From: an uncultured Desulfobacter sp.
Lineage (GTDB): Bacteria; Desulfobacterota; Desulfobacteria; Desulfobacterales; Desulfobacteraceae
Reading direction: 5' to 3'
Length of the DNA stretch: 64,000 nt
NCBI RefSeq assembly: GCF_963665355.1
Contig: NZ_OY762229.1
Coordinates: forward strand, 5,306,001-5,370,000
The translations under genes and the position numbers were made by a program. Of the stretch, positions 19,186-27,819 are shown in pieces. The notes beneath the pieces were generated by a model. The model did no database searches. It was given only the letters and a program-made list of their open reading frames with translations, and was not told where the DNA came from. Numbering within the stretch: position 1 is the stretch's first letter; every line of letters starts with the position of its first letter.

Positions 19186-20001
19186 TCACGACCTGTGAGA
19201 GACATTGCCCGTATAGACGAAACCGGCCTGAACAGGATAATGGTCGGATGGAAAAAAACCGTTATGGGAATCCTGTATCACCTGTCCGGATACAGGAGAT
19301 ACACCGTTCCTGTAAAGTATCCAGTCGATGTGAAGCCCTGTTTTTTTCCCGGTAAAATCGTGGAAGGTCGTGACAGACTCCCCTTCCATGACCAGGCCAA
19401 ATCCCCGGGATTTAAAACACAAATGGGCAGGCGAACCCGGAGTGGCATTAAAATCGCCGGTGATGATCTGGGGCACTCCCCTTGGAAAATATTCAAGAAA
19501 ATCCATGACCAGACTGGCGCTTTTTTTCTGGACCTCGGATTCAAAATCAAAGTGGGTGTTGGCAACGATCAGATACCGGTTTTTCTTCTTAAACCAGCCA
19601 ATGACACATTGCCGGGGCCATCTGGAACCGGGAAGCAGGGAGGGAATGTCCGGGGTGGGGGTTAAAAAAAAGTGGCGGTGACCCAGACATTCCCAGGACG
19701 GGTCGAACAGGATCAGGGTGTTCTGCCACCATTTAACCCCTTTATTGTACCAGCCAATGAGACCGTAGCCCTTCAGTGTCCGGGCCAGAAACTCGGCCTG
19801 GAAATGATTGACCTCCTGAAAGCCCATAAAATGGCAGGGGTAGGTTTGCAGAATTTCTGCCACCAGATCCTTCCGGTGCTCCCAGTCATGGGGCCCCTCC
19901 TTGGCCAAGCCGAACTTAAGATTCAGCGTCATGACAGTAACCGGACCCGCGGCTTGGGTTTTGTCCTTTCCCGGAACAGGTATGTGGGAGATCTCAGCCA
20001 T
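19186..20001 (-). CDS. Endonuclease/exonuclease/phosphatase family protein
   Basis: A 271-residue metal-dependent hydrolase of the EEP superfamily (DNase I / sphingomyelinase fold). The catalytic blocks are all visible: TLNLKFGLA near 25, GFQEVNHFQ with the Mg-binding glutamate near 60, ANTHFDFE, ITGDFNATPGS with the D-x-N pair, and the C-terminal SDHYPVQAG. No signal peptide is seen. It could act on nucleic acid, phospholipid or a phosphorylated metabolite; the sequence does not decide. It is monocistronic and divergent from the ABC importer operon. Confidence 0.87.
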   Translation of the reverse strand: MAEISHIPVPGKDKTQAAGPVTVMTLNLKFGLAKEGPHDWEHRKDLVAEILQTYPCHFMGFQEVNHFQAEFLARTLKGYGLIGWYNKGVKWWQNTLILFDPSWECLGHRHFFLTPTPDIPSLLPGSRWPRQCVIGWFKKKNRYLIVANTHFDFESEVQKKSASLVMDFLEYFPRGVPQIITGDFNATPGSPAHLCFKSRGFGLVMEGESVTTFHDFTGKKTGLHIDWILYRNGVSPVSGQVIQDSHNGFFPSDHYPVQAGFVYTGNVSHRS

Positions 20002-20219
20002 AATGACATAAAATGAGATATTCCCTCCCGCCTGTCAACACCCGATGGGCCTCCTGTCCGGGGGAATGTGTACACACCGCCGGACCGAATAATCAGAAGA
20101 TCCAATTATGTTTCAAAAACAGCAATAATCCCCGGTGCATTTCTTACATTTTTGACGCTTATACTTTACTATTGACAAAACAAGCATACAAATAGTACTC
20201 ATACGCCCATGATTGATAT

Positions 20220-20249
20220 TTTATAAACTACTTTTTTACTTTATAAACT
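20220..20249 (+). promoter_or_regulatory. Tandem TTTATAAACT direct repeats upstream of uptake operon
   Basis: Two identical 10-bp copies (20220-20229 and 20240-20249) with a 20-bp period, about two DNA helical turns, end about 42 bp before the first gene of the receptor/ABC cluster. Such spacing suits a dimeric regulator. No Fur box or cobalamin riboswitch could be recognised in the 290-bp region, which otherwise shows only AT-rich promoter-like sequence (a TTGACA near 20174). Confidence 0.35.
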
Positions 20250-20290
20250 GACGACAAAGCACATATTAACCAGCAAAAAGAAAGGACGGG

Positions 20291-21088
20291 ATGACCAGGC
20301 TCCAAGTTCACCATCTGTATTTTGATTACAACACCGGCCCGGTATTAAAAGATGTCTGTATGACAGCGGAACCCGGCATGATTTCAGGCCTGCTCGGCCC
20401 CAATGCATCAGGCAAAACCACCTTGCTCAAGTGCCTGAACGGTATCTTCCATCCCCGGTCAGGCCGGGTATGCCTGGCCGGACAATCCGTGGCCAAAATT
20501 CCCAGAAAGGATTTGGCCAAAATCATGGCCGTGGTTCCCCAGCAGACCGGGGCCATCTTTTCCTTTACCGCCAGACAGATGGTGGTTATGGCCAAAGCAT
20601 CGGGCCTGGCCATGTGGCAGCGCCCGTCAAAAACTGATTTTGCCCGGGCCGAAAAAGCCCTGGAGGATATCGGAGCGAGTGGGCTTTCCCACCGCATGTT
20701 CAATGATTTAAGCGGCGGAGAACAACAGATGGTTCTTCTTGCCCGGGCCATGTTCCAGTGCCCGGAAGTTCTTCTTCTGGATGAACCCACGGCCCATCTG
20801 GACTTTAAAAACCAGCACCTGATTCTGGATATGGTTAAAAGCGTCACCAAAGAGAGAAATCTGACAACAGTCTTGACCCTGCATGATCCCAACCTGGCAG
20901 CCCGTTACTGCGATAAGGTTGTGATGCTTAAAAAAGGAGAAGTGTGCGGTCAGGGTCCTGTCCGGGAGATGTTCCGTGAAGAGACCATTGAATCGGTGTA
21001 CGGTATAAAGGTCATAGTGACCAGTCATAACCGGAAAGACTTCCTGGTGATCCCCCGGACCAATACCGCCGGGGATATCATGTTCTGA
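20291..21088 (+). CDS. ABC transporter ATPase, iron-chelate/cobalamin type
   Basis: A 265-residue cytosolic ATPase of the FecE/FhuC/BtuD group. Seen: Walker A GPNASGKTT (near residue 38), Q-loop VVPQQTGAIF, signature LSGGEQQM, Walker B LLLDEPTAHLDF and the H-loop TLHDPN. It should power the single permease encoded next. It opens a run of six same-strand genes with gaps of 8-37 nt that looks like one operon. GGACGGG lies just before ATG. The substrate is probably a metal chelate, on the basis of family and of the TonB receptor in the same run. Confidence 0.92.
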   Translation: MTRLQVHHLYFDYNTGPVLKDVCMTAEPGMISGLLGPNASGKTTLLKCLNGIFHPRSGRVCLAGQSVAKIPRKDLAKIMAVVPQQTGAIFSFTARQMVVMAKASGLAMWQRPSKTDFARAEKALEDIGASGLSHRMFNDLSGGEQQMVLLARAMFQCPEVLLLDEPTAHLDFKNQHLILDMVKSVTKERNLTTVLTLHDPNLAARYCDKVVMLKKGEVCGQGPVREMFREETIESVYGIKVIVTSHNRKDFLVIPRTNTAGDIMF

Positions 21089-21103
21089 AAGGCGGAAAGC
21101 GTT

Positions 21104-22123
21104 ATGACGAAACACCGTCCTTTATATCCTGTCTGTGTGCTTTTCTTAGGATGCTCGGCACTTCTGGCCCTGTCAACGGGGAAATACCCCATGACACCTG
21201 CCACTCTGGTGCAACTGTGCCTGTCTGCTGTGGGGTGCAAGACATCCGGTGCTGACCTTGCAGGCCCGGCTCTGGTGCTGTGGTCTGTCCGCCTGCCCAG
21301 AATCCTCATGGCCGTGCTTGTGGGGGCGGGAATCTCCGTGTCCGGGGCTGTATTCCAGGGCCTGTTTAAAAATCCCCTGGTCTCCCCGGGCATCCTGGGC
21401 GTCACATCCGGCGCCAACTTTGGTGCGGCGCTGGGGCTTCTTTTTTTTGCCGGATCAGTCTGGGCCATCCAGGTGTCGGCCTTTGCCTGGGGACTTATTG
21501 CCGTAGGCCTGACCTGCCAGATCGGAAAAAGGGGAGACCGCTCCATCACTACTCTGGTCCTGGCCGGGGTCATTGTCTCAGCCCTGTTCATGGCAGGGCT
21601 TTCATACATCAAGTGCAAGGCAGACCCCATGGGCCAGCTTCCGGCCATTGTGTTCTGGACCATGGGCTCTTTCAACAGCATATCATGGGCAGACGTGGCC
21701 TGGGGCGGCGGGCTGATTGCCCCGGGCCTTGTGGCGGCACAATTCATGAGCTGGGGCCTTAATCCGCTGTCCCTGGGTGAGGAAGAGGCACTTTCCCTTG
21801 GGCTGAACGTAGCCAAACGGCGGGCGGTATACATAATGCTTGCCACCCTGATGGTCTCTGCCGCCACAGCGCCCTGCGGCACCATCGGTTGGGTGGGGCT
21901 TTTGATTCCCCACATGGCAAGAATTTTTACCGGTGCCGACCATACGCGTCTTATTCCTGTATCCGCCCTGTTTGGCGCCATTTTCATGCTGGCCATGGAC
22001 ACCCTGGCAAGAACGCTTCCCGGAGGGGAAATTCCCGTGGGTATTTTAACGTCCGTCATCGGTGCCCCCTGCTTTGGCCTGCTTTTAATCCGCAATAAAA
22101 CCTGTATCTGGAACAATCACTGA
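21104..22123 (+). CDS. FecCD-family ABC permease
   Basis: A 339-residue inner-membrane permease with about ten hydrophobic segments. It belongs to the FecCD/BtuC family of type II importers: VRLPRILMAVLVGAGISVSG, GAVFQGLFKNPLVSPGILGV, and the coupling-helix region GTIGWVGLLIPHMAR near residue 260. One permease gene implies a homodimer. It starts 15 nt after the ATPase gene and ends 13 nt before the binding-protein gene. Confidence 0.93.
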   Translation: MTKHRPLYPVCVLFLGCSALLALSTGKYPMTPATLVQLCLSAVGCKTSGADLAGPALVLWSVRLPRILMAVLVGAGISVSGAVFQGLFKNPLVSPGILGVTSGANFGAALGLLFFAGSVWAIQVSAFAWGLIAVGLTCQIGKRGDRSITTLVLAGVIVSALFMAGLSYIKCKADPMGQLPAIVFWTMGSFNSISWADVAWGGGLIAPGLVAAQFMSWGLNPLSLGEEEALSLGLNVAKRRAVYIMLATLMVSAATAPCGTIGWVGLLIPHMARIFTGADHTRLIPVSALFGAIFMLAMDTLARTLPGGEIPVGILTSVIGAPCFGLLLIRNKTCIWNNH

Positions 22124-22136
22124 ACGGACAATCCCC

Positions 22137-23237
22137 ATGAATCAATCCACTGAAAATAAATTATCGGTACTGCTTGCTGCAGGATTAATCGTGCTGCTCA
22201 CGATCTTTCTGACCTGGGGAGCAACGACGGCGGCAGAGGAACAAACCTTTCGGACAATCACGGATCTTTCCGGCCGGCAGGTCCGCATTCCCCGTACGCC
22301 AAAGCACATCGCCTGCCTTTTCGGCCCAAGCTATGAGAAAGTGCTGGCCTTAGGTGCCCGGGACCGGATCTCCATGGTGGCCAACGTGTCCCTGCCCTGG
22401 AATTTTGTCATCAATCCGGACCTTGCCGATATTCCGGCTTTAACCCATTACGGCTCACCCGATGTAGAGGAACTGCTGAAGCAGTCAACCGACCTGGTTA
22501 TCTATCACCCTTTTGCCAAACAGATTGAACGGCTGGAGGCGGCAGGCCTTCCCGTGGTGGTGGCCTACGACGGCAACCAGCGCATGCATACACTGGATGC
22601 ATTTTTGGAAGACTGGTATGACCAGATCCGGTTTTACGGTGAGCTCCTGGGTGGACACGCCCCGGACATTGCCGCCGATTACTGCACTTATGCCGATGCA
22701 AAAATCCGGCAGGTGACCGATAAAACGTCCAGAATGCCGGAAAAACTGCGCCCCAGGGTTTTCTGGTTCTGCGGCCAGGTCAACGGCCCCATCGGCACCC
22801 AGACCCGCCACACCACCGCAGACTGGATCGTCACCGCAGCCGGAGGCACCATGCTCACCCATGATGACCCCTCCTACTTCGTATCCATATCTACCGAGGA
22901 GCTGATTTTATGGAACCCCGACATTATCCTGGTCAGTACTTTGCCCTCGATAACACCGATCCTGTCCGATGCACGCCTGAAAGGCGTGACAGCGGTAAAA
23001 AACAAACAGGTTTACATGACCCCCCAGGGACAGTTCTACTGGAGCCATTTTTCAACTGAATCCTTTCTGTGCATTCTCCATCTGGCCACGCTGTTCCTTC
23101 CCGATCAGTTCCCGGATCTTAATTTGATCCGGGAACTGATCGACTACTACGCCCGATTTTACCATTATGATCTGACACAGGACCAGGCAGAACAGATACT
23201 GGCACATCTTCCGCCCGGACCTGAAGCCGGAAGCTAA
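22137..23237 (+). CDS. Periplasmic substrate-binding protein of the ABC importer
   Basis: A 366-residue type III binding protein. There is an N-terminal hydrophobic signal or anchor (about 8-30), then TDLSGRQVRIPRTPKHIACL, typical of FecB/BtuF-like proteins, the two-lobe fold joined by a long helix, and WNPDIILV in the second lobe. No lipobox cysteine is seen, so it is either exported free or membrane-anchored. The second lobe shows visible similarity to the C-terminal part of the neighbouring radical SAM protein (RPRVFW/RPRVYY; NPDIILV/APQIIVV). The ligand is unknown. Confidence 0.88.
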   Translation: MNQSTENKLSVLLAAGLIVLLTIFLTWGATTAAEEQTFRTITDLSGRQVRIPRTPKHIACLFGPSYEKVLALGARDRISMVANVSLPWNFVINPDLADIPALTHYGSPDVEELLKQSTDLVIYHPFAKQIERLEAAGLPVVVAYDGNQRMHTLDAFLEDWYDQIRFYGELLGGHAPDIAADYCTYADAKIRQVTDKTSRMPEKLRPRVFWFCGQVNGPIGTQTRHTTADWIVTAAGGTMLTHDDPSYFVSISTEELILWNPDIILVSTLPSITPILSDARLKGVTAVKNKQVYMTPQGQFYWSHFSTESFLCILHLATLFLPDQFPDLNLIRELIDYYARFYHYDLTQDQAEQILAHLPPGPEAGS

Positions 23238-23274
23238 CTACATATAAAAAAGTGAAGAAAAGAAGAGGAGAGAG

Positions 23275-25311
23275 ATGAAATTTACGTTGCAAATCAGGAA
23301 AATGATATTCCCTGCCGCTGTACTGCTCATGTTGTCCGCCCATGTTTTTGCAGACACCACAGATGGCCAGGTCTTTAATTTAGGCGAGGTTGTGGTCTCA
23401 GGCGAAAAAACAGCCGCCACAAAGGCCACCACCGTCACCGAGGTTTCCATGGAGGAGATTGCCGCCAAAGGCGCCACCACAGCGGCCGAGGCCTTAAAGT
23501 TTCTTCCCGGCGTCTATGTCCAGTATGGGGGCAAAGGAGATGCCCATGTCAGTATCCGGGGTTTTGAACAGCGCCAGGTCAAAATTCTCATTGACGGCGT
23601 TCCGGCCCGGGAGAGTTACTTCGGGACTGTGGATCTGGCCATGCTTCCCGCAGATGCCATATCAAAAATTACCATCACCAAGGGCGCAAGCTCCGCTCTT
23701 TACGGATCCAACACCATGGGCGGTGTCATCAATATCATCACCAGAAAGGGGAGCAAACTTTCACAAACATCGGTTTCCGCCTCCTTCGGCGACTATGACA
23801 CGGCCCATTACAGTGCCAACCACGGCGGCGCCCTTGGCAATGAAGGAATCATCAACTACTGGATCGGTGCCGGTTACCAGGCCTCGGACGGCTACCGGCT
23901 CTCCGGCGATTTCAATGCCCACAACACGGACAATGGCCTTGGCACCTCGTATAACGAAGACGGCGGGGCCCGGGATTTAAGCGACTACCAGAAAAAAAAT
24001 CTGGACATGAAGATCGGATATGATCCCGGCGGCGAGTCAAGCCTCTACCTCTCCTTTGACTATGTGGATAACGACCGCGGCATCCCGACATTTTACAACC
24101 GGTACTGGGCCTATGATCACTGGAAACAGTGGCAGCTCAACCTGGCCGGCGAGCACAGAATTTCAGAACTGCTCAAGCTTAAAGCACGGCTCTACTACGT
24201 AAGCCATGAAGACGGCATTACAGATGTCAGCTGGGATGCCGACCATACCACGGGCGGAAAAAAATGGTTTGAAAAAAGTTATTACGACGACGACACCATG
24301 GGCGGTGAACTGCAGACCACCCTCAACATTGTGTCATGGAATACCCTTCGCATCGGCGTAAACTTCATGGAGGACAATCACCAGGAGGGCAACTATCTCA
24401 GTGATGACTGCTACAACGTTCTTAAGGGATGGTCCCCGGTGGGATGGGAACCCGAAGAGGAGTACACGGCCCAGACGTGGACCCTTGCCCTGGAGGACGA
24501 GATCACTCTTTTTGAAAAGCTCTCCGTGGTGCTCGGCGTCAGCTATGACGTGTTCGAGCCCACCAAAACATCTTCCCAGCCCGAACCCGGAAAGACTGAC
24601 GCCGTCAATCCCCAGATCGGGCTTGTGTATGCCCTGGACAAAGAGACCAGCCTGCACGCCTCTGTGGGCCAGAAGACCCGGTTCCCCAGCTTAAAAGAGC
24701 TCTATTCCGACCTTGTGGGCGGCAATCCCGACCTTGAACCGGAACAGACCCTGGCCTATGAAGTCGGCGCAGCCCACACATTTACCGGAGAGATCCGGAC
24801 AAATCTCGCCTTTTTCTATAATGATGTGGATGATCTGATCGACACCACCAAGATTGACGGAGAATCCGTCTATATCAATATCAACAAGGCTGTGATTTAC
24901 GGTGTTGAGGCCGGTATCGCCATTCCTGTTACCCAGGCCATGGATGTCAGCCTCAACTACACCTATATGTCCACCGAAGACAAGTCAAACAATGGCCGGG
25001 ACCTGGAAGGACGCCCCCGCCACCGGGTTAACCTGGGCCTGGGTTACCGTTTCTCCTTCGGGCTGACCGCCGATTTGAACGCCTCCTATAATTGTAAGCA
25101 GTACTGGGAAAACGCCGGCACCTATGAATGGGAAGAGCTGCCTGACTACTTTTTGCTCAACCTGAAGCTGACCCAGAAACTGCCCCGGATCGGCAAACTG
25201 GCCCCGGAAATTTTTGTGCTGGGGACCAATCTGCTGGACGAGGATTATTATGAAACCAACGGTCCCGAGCCCGGATTCAACTTCCTGGCCGGTGTGAATC
25301 TCAAGTTTTAG
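23275..25311 (+). CDS. TonB-dependent outer-membrane receptor
   Basis: A 678-residue receptor with an N-terminal signal peptide (cleavage probably after HVFA, about residue 27). The plug domain spans about 35-150 (VVVSGEKTAATK, VSIRGFEQRQVKILIDGVP, GASSALYGSNTMGGVINII) and a 22-strand-type barrel follows. It resembles the BtuB/CirA/FepA group. No TonB or ExbBD genes lie in the window. In the operon it follows the ABC importer genes and precedes a radical SAM enzyme. Receptor and importer together imply uptake of a large chelate or cofactor across both membranes; which one is not evident. Confidence 0.92.
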   Translation: MKFTLQIRKMIFPAAVLLMLSAHVFADTTDGQVFNLGEVVVSGEKTAATKATTVTEVSMEEIAAKGATTAAEALKFLPGVYVQYGGKGDAHVSIRGFEQRQVKILIDGVPARESYFGTVDLAMLPADAISKITITKGASSALYGSNTMGGVINIITRKGSKLSQTSVSASFGDYDTAHYSANHGGALGNEGIINYWIGAGYQASDGYRLSGDFNAHNTDNGLGTSYNEDGGARDLSDYQKKNLDMKIGYDPGGESSLYLSFDYVDNDRGIPTFYNRYWAYDHWKQWQLNLAGEHRISELLKLKARLYYVSHEDGITDVSWDADHTTGGKKWFEKSYYDDDTMGGELQTTLNIVSWNTLRIGVNFMEDNHQEGNYLSDDCYNVLKGWSPVGWEPEEEYTAQTWTLALEDEITLFEKLSVVLGVSYDVFEPTKTSSQPEPGKTDAVNPQIGLVYALDKETSLHASVGQKTRFPSLKELYSDLVGGNPDLEPEQTLAYEVGAAHTFTGEIRTNLAFFYNDVDDLIDTTKIDGESVYININKAVIYGVEAGIAIPVTQAMDVSLNYTYMSTEDKSNNGRDLEGRPRHRVNLGLGYRFSFGLTADLNASYNCKQYWENAGTYEWEELPDYFLLNLKLTQKLPRIGKLAPEIFVLGTNLLDEDYYETNGPEPGFNFLAGVNLKF

Positions 25312-25320
25312 GAATATGCC

Positions 25321-27072
25321 ATGAAATGCATGATCTGCGAACAAAAGTGTGAGATCCCGCTGCATGGAACCGGCCGGTGCAAAATGATCACGGCGGATGA
25401 TCACGGTATCCGGGAACGGTATCCCGACCGGTACCTGGCTGCCGTAGATACCGCCATCGAGTCCATGCCCATGGTGCATTATCACCCCCGGGGCACCTTT
25501 CTTCAGGTCTGCACCGTGGGATGCAACTTTGACTGCCCCGGCTGCGTGTCACAGATTCTCACCGATCATTTAAATGCCATCCAGGGGCAGTTCCAGCAAA
25601 TGTCGCCGGAAAAGATTCTGGACCGGGCACAACAGACCGGTGCCCGGGGTGTGATGTTTTGCTTCAACGAACCCACAATCTCTTTTTTTACCTTCATGCG
25701 GCTGGCCCGCATGGCAAAAGAAAGAGGTTTGACCGCAGGCTGCGCCACCAACGGGTACATGACCCGATGGGCATTGGAAAAGCTGTCTCCATTCCTTGAC
25801 TTTGTGAACATTGGGATCAAGGGGTCAGCCCCGGATGTGTGTAACGCCTGCGGGATTAAGGATGCACATCCCATTTTCAGAAACATTGAACTGCTGTATA
25901 AAAAAGGGATCCATGTGGAGATCTCGGCCGTATACCGCAAAGGCCGGGAGGATGAAGTCGAAGAGACCGCCCGGTTCATCGCCTCTTTATCCAGACAGAT
26001 TCCGTTCCAGCTCATGCGTTTCTTACCCTTCGGCAACGGGGATCCTGAAGACGAACCCACGGTGATGTCCTCAGAAGCCCTGTGCCTGCGGCTGCAGCAG
26101 CATCTTGACCACGTCTATCTTTTTAATACGCCCGGAACGTCCTTTCTTGATTCGGTCTGCCCCATGTGCGGAAGCACCATTATGGCCCGGGGCTTTTTCG
26201 GCCCCATGTGTGCCAACCTTTACCGGTACCAGCCCGGAGGCAGATGCGACTGCGGCTACCAGCTGCCCCTCCAAGGAGAGATCCACCCGGAGGAGCAGCA
26301 CCGGATTTCCGGATATTTCGGCGGATACCGCACCGTGAACGCCATGAACATGATCCGATCCATCCTGGGCATTTTAGGGGTCAAGGACAAAACTGTGGCC
26401 GATACAATCATGGCAGAGGCAGTGCGCACAGATCTCATTGACGGCTTGTACCAGCGCCTGAACCGGATTGACGACTACCTTGCCACGGTGGATGAGTTTG
26501 CCAAAAAAACGGACACCCAGAAAAGGGCTGACCAATACCGGGAATATGTTGAACTCAGGGTCCGGCGAATCCAAAAGAAAATCGCACACGTTCCAAGACC
26601 ACGGGTCTACTACTGCCTGGGCCATCCCATGATCGCCATGTTCGGCGAAAAAATGGAGTCGTGCCTGGCAATGGCCGCAGGGGCAGAACTCACCAACCTT
26701 GATCTGAACCGGGAGAAGCGGCCGGGCATTACCATTGACCATGAGGCGTTTCAACGCATGGCGCCCCAGATCATTGTGGTGGCCGATACCCTGGCCTGGC
26801 CGCCGTCGGATGTTATCGAGTGGTGCAAAAAGAATCATCTGTCCGCCCCGGCGCTGGATGACGGCAAGGTATTCGGATTACATCCCTTTCGCAGTTCCAC
26901 CAATACAGACTGGATTTTAGGGCTCATGGCCCTTGCCAATATTATTCACCCGGCCCTGTTTCAATATGACCTGAAAAAAGAGGCCGACGATTTTTACAAC
27001 ACATTTTACGGACATCCCTATGATAACGGCCGGCCGCCGGTACTTGCCTGGGAGGAGAACTCAAATGGCTGA
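25321..27072 (+). CDS. Radical SAM protein (AmrS/PflA-like core) fused to a binding-protein-like lobe
   Basis: A 583-residue cytosolic protein. The N-terminus has a CMICEQKC...GRC cysteine cluster. The radical SAM cluster motif CNFDCPGC (C68, C72, C75) follows, then FCFNEPTISF and ATNGYMT typical of AmrS/activase-like members. Around residues 280-320 a second cysteine-rich region (CPMCG...CDCG) may hold zinc or another cluster. From about 418 onward the sequence changes to a lobe similar to the C-terminal lobe of the neighbouring periplasmic binding protein. It includes RPRVYYCLGHP, APQIIVVADTL and a DDGKVFGLHPFRSS strand-helix, yet it has no signal peptide. The fusion suggests that the enzyme acts on the imported compound or on a metal ligand. 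It overlaps the methyltransferase gene by 8 bp. Specific chemistry unknown. Confidence 0.88.
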   Translation: MKCMICEQKCEIPLHGTGRCKMITADDHGIRERYPDRYLAAVDTAIESMPMVHYHPRGTFLQVCTVGCNFDCPGCVSQILTDHLNAIQGQFQQMSPEKILDRAQQTGARGVMFCFNEPTISFFTFMRLARMAKERGLTAGCATNGYMTRWALEKLSPFLDFVNIGIKGSAPDVCNACGIKDAHPIFRNIELLYKKGIHVEISAVYRKGREDEVEETARFIASLSRQIPFQLMRFLPFGNGDPEDEPTVMSSEALCLRLQQHLDHVYLFNTPGTSFLDSVCPMCGSTIMARGFFGPMCANLYRYQPGGRCDCGYQLPLQGEIHPEEQHRISGYFGGYRTVNAMNMIRSILGILGVKDKTVADTIMAEAVRTDLIDGLYQRLNRIDDYLATVDEFAKKTDTQKRADQYREYVELRVRRIQKKIAHVPRPRVYYCLGHPMIAMFGEKMESCLAMAAGAELTNLDLNREKRPGITIDHEAFQRMAPQIIVVADTLAWPPSDVIEWCKKNHLSAPALDDGKVFGLHPFRSSTNTDWILGLMALANIIHPALFQYDLKKEADDFYNTFYGHPYDNGRPPVLAWEENSNG

Positions 27073-27730
27073 AACAAACTGGACAAAAACCCGAAACCCG
27101 ACATTTGACAAGGAAGGGGCTCTTCGCATGGACCGAATTGCCAAGACGGCATTCAAACCCATATATCCGGTGATTGCCCAAAATGCCGTTCATGTTACTG
27201 GTAAAAGTAAAGGCCGGTGTCTGGACATGGGCACAGGTCCCGGCATGCTGGCCTTGGCAATGGCCAAAGCTGCGCCGGGAATGGCGGTGACGGCCTTTGA
27301 CTTTTCCGATGACGCCCTGAAAATTGCCAGGACGAATATCCGGGAAGCAGGTCTTGAACAACAAGTGACCACCACAGCAGGAGACGTCCATGCCATGCCC
27401 TTTGAAACCGGCGAATTTGATCTGATCGTCAGCCGGGGTTCCATGTTCTTCTGGAAGGACTTAAAGCAGGCGTTTGCTGAAATTTTAAGGGTTCTTTCCC
27501 CCGGCGGCAGGACCTACATCGGCGGTGGATTCGGAAGTCTTGACCTCAAAAGGCATGTCATAAAGGAGATGGCTAAAATAGACCCTTCCTGGGACTGCTA
27601 TGCCAAAAAAAAATCCGGAGACGACGGCATGAAACGATTTGAAAAAATGTTTGATGAATTAAACTGCAGCAGCTACCAGATCATTGATGATGATACAGGG
27701 TTCTGGATTGTGCTGTCCGCTCCGGCGTAA
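27065..27730 (+). CDS. Class I SAM-dependent methyltransferase
   Basis: A 221-residue cytosolic methyltransferase. The ATG at 27065 is preceded by GGAGGAG at 7-nt spacing, which decides the start against an in-frame ATG 45 nt earlier. Motif I is LDMGTGPGMLAL (about 45-56); motif II is an acidic FDFSDDALKIA strand; post-I and IV regions (GEFDLIVSRGSMFFW) are present. It is translationally coupled to the radical SAM gene and ends the uptake cluster. The substrate is not known; linkage suggests modification or breakdown of the imported chelate or cofactor. Confidence 0.85.
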   Translation: MAETNWTKTRNPTFDKEGALRMDRIAKTAFKPIYPVIAQNAVHVTGKSKGRCLDMGTGPGMLALAMAKAAPGMAVTAFDFSDDALKIARTNIREAGLEQQVTTTAGDVHAMPFETGEFDLIVSRGSMFFWKDLKQAFAEILRVLSPGGRTYIGGGFGSLDLKRHVIKEMAKIDPSWDCYAKKKSGDDGMKRFEKMFDELNCSSYQIIDDDTGFWIVLSAPA

Positions 27731-27742
27731 AACCTTCGTTCC

Positions 27743-27811
27743 TGGGACCCGGGAAAAAATTCCTTAATAGTGCCCGCCTTTTCCGTAGCATTTATTTTTT
27801 CCCGGGTCCCA
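27743..27811. repeat. Long perfect inverted repeat before the lipoprotein phosphoesterase
   Basis: A 17-bp perfect inverted repeat (arms 27743-27759 and 27795-27811, core GGGACCCGGGAAAAAA) with a 35-nt spacer. The right arm ends 8 bp before the ATG of the next gene. It could end transcription of the uptake operon (arms rich in A or T next to GC) or hide the next gene's start. Confidence 0.5.
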
Positions 27812-27819
27812 TATTCCCA

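Noticed and set aside
20002-20290. Possible cobalamin riboswitch or Fur box ahead of the receptor/ABC operon.
   Set aside because: No B12-box-like sequence or compact Fur palindrome could be found; only tandem TTTATAAACT repeats were seen.
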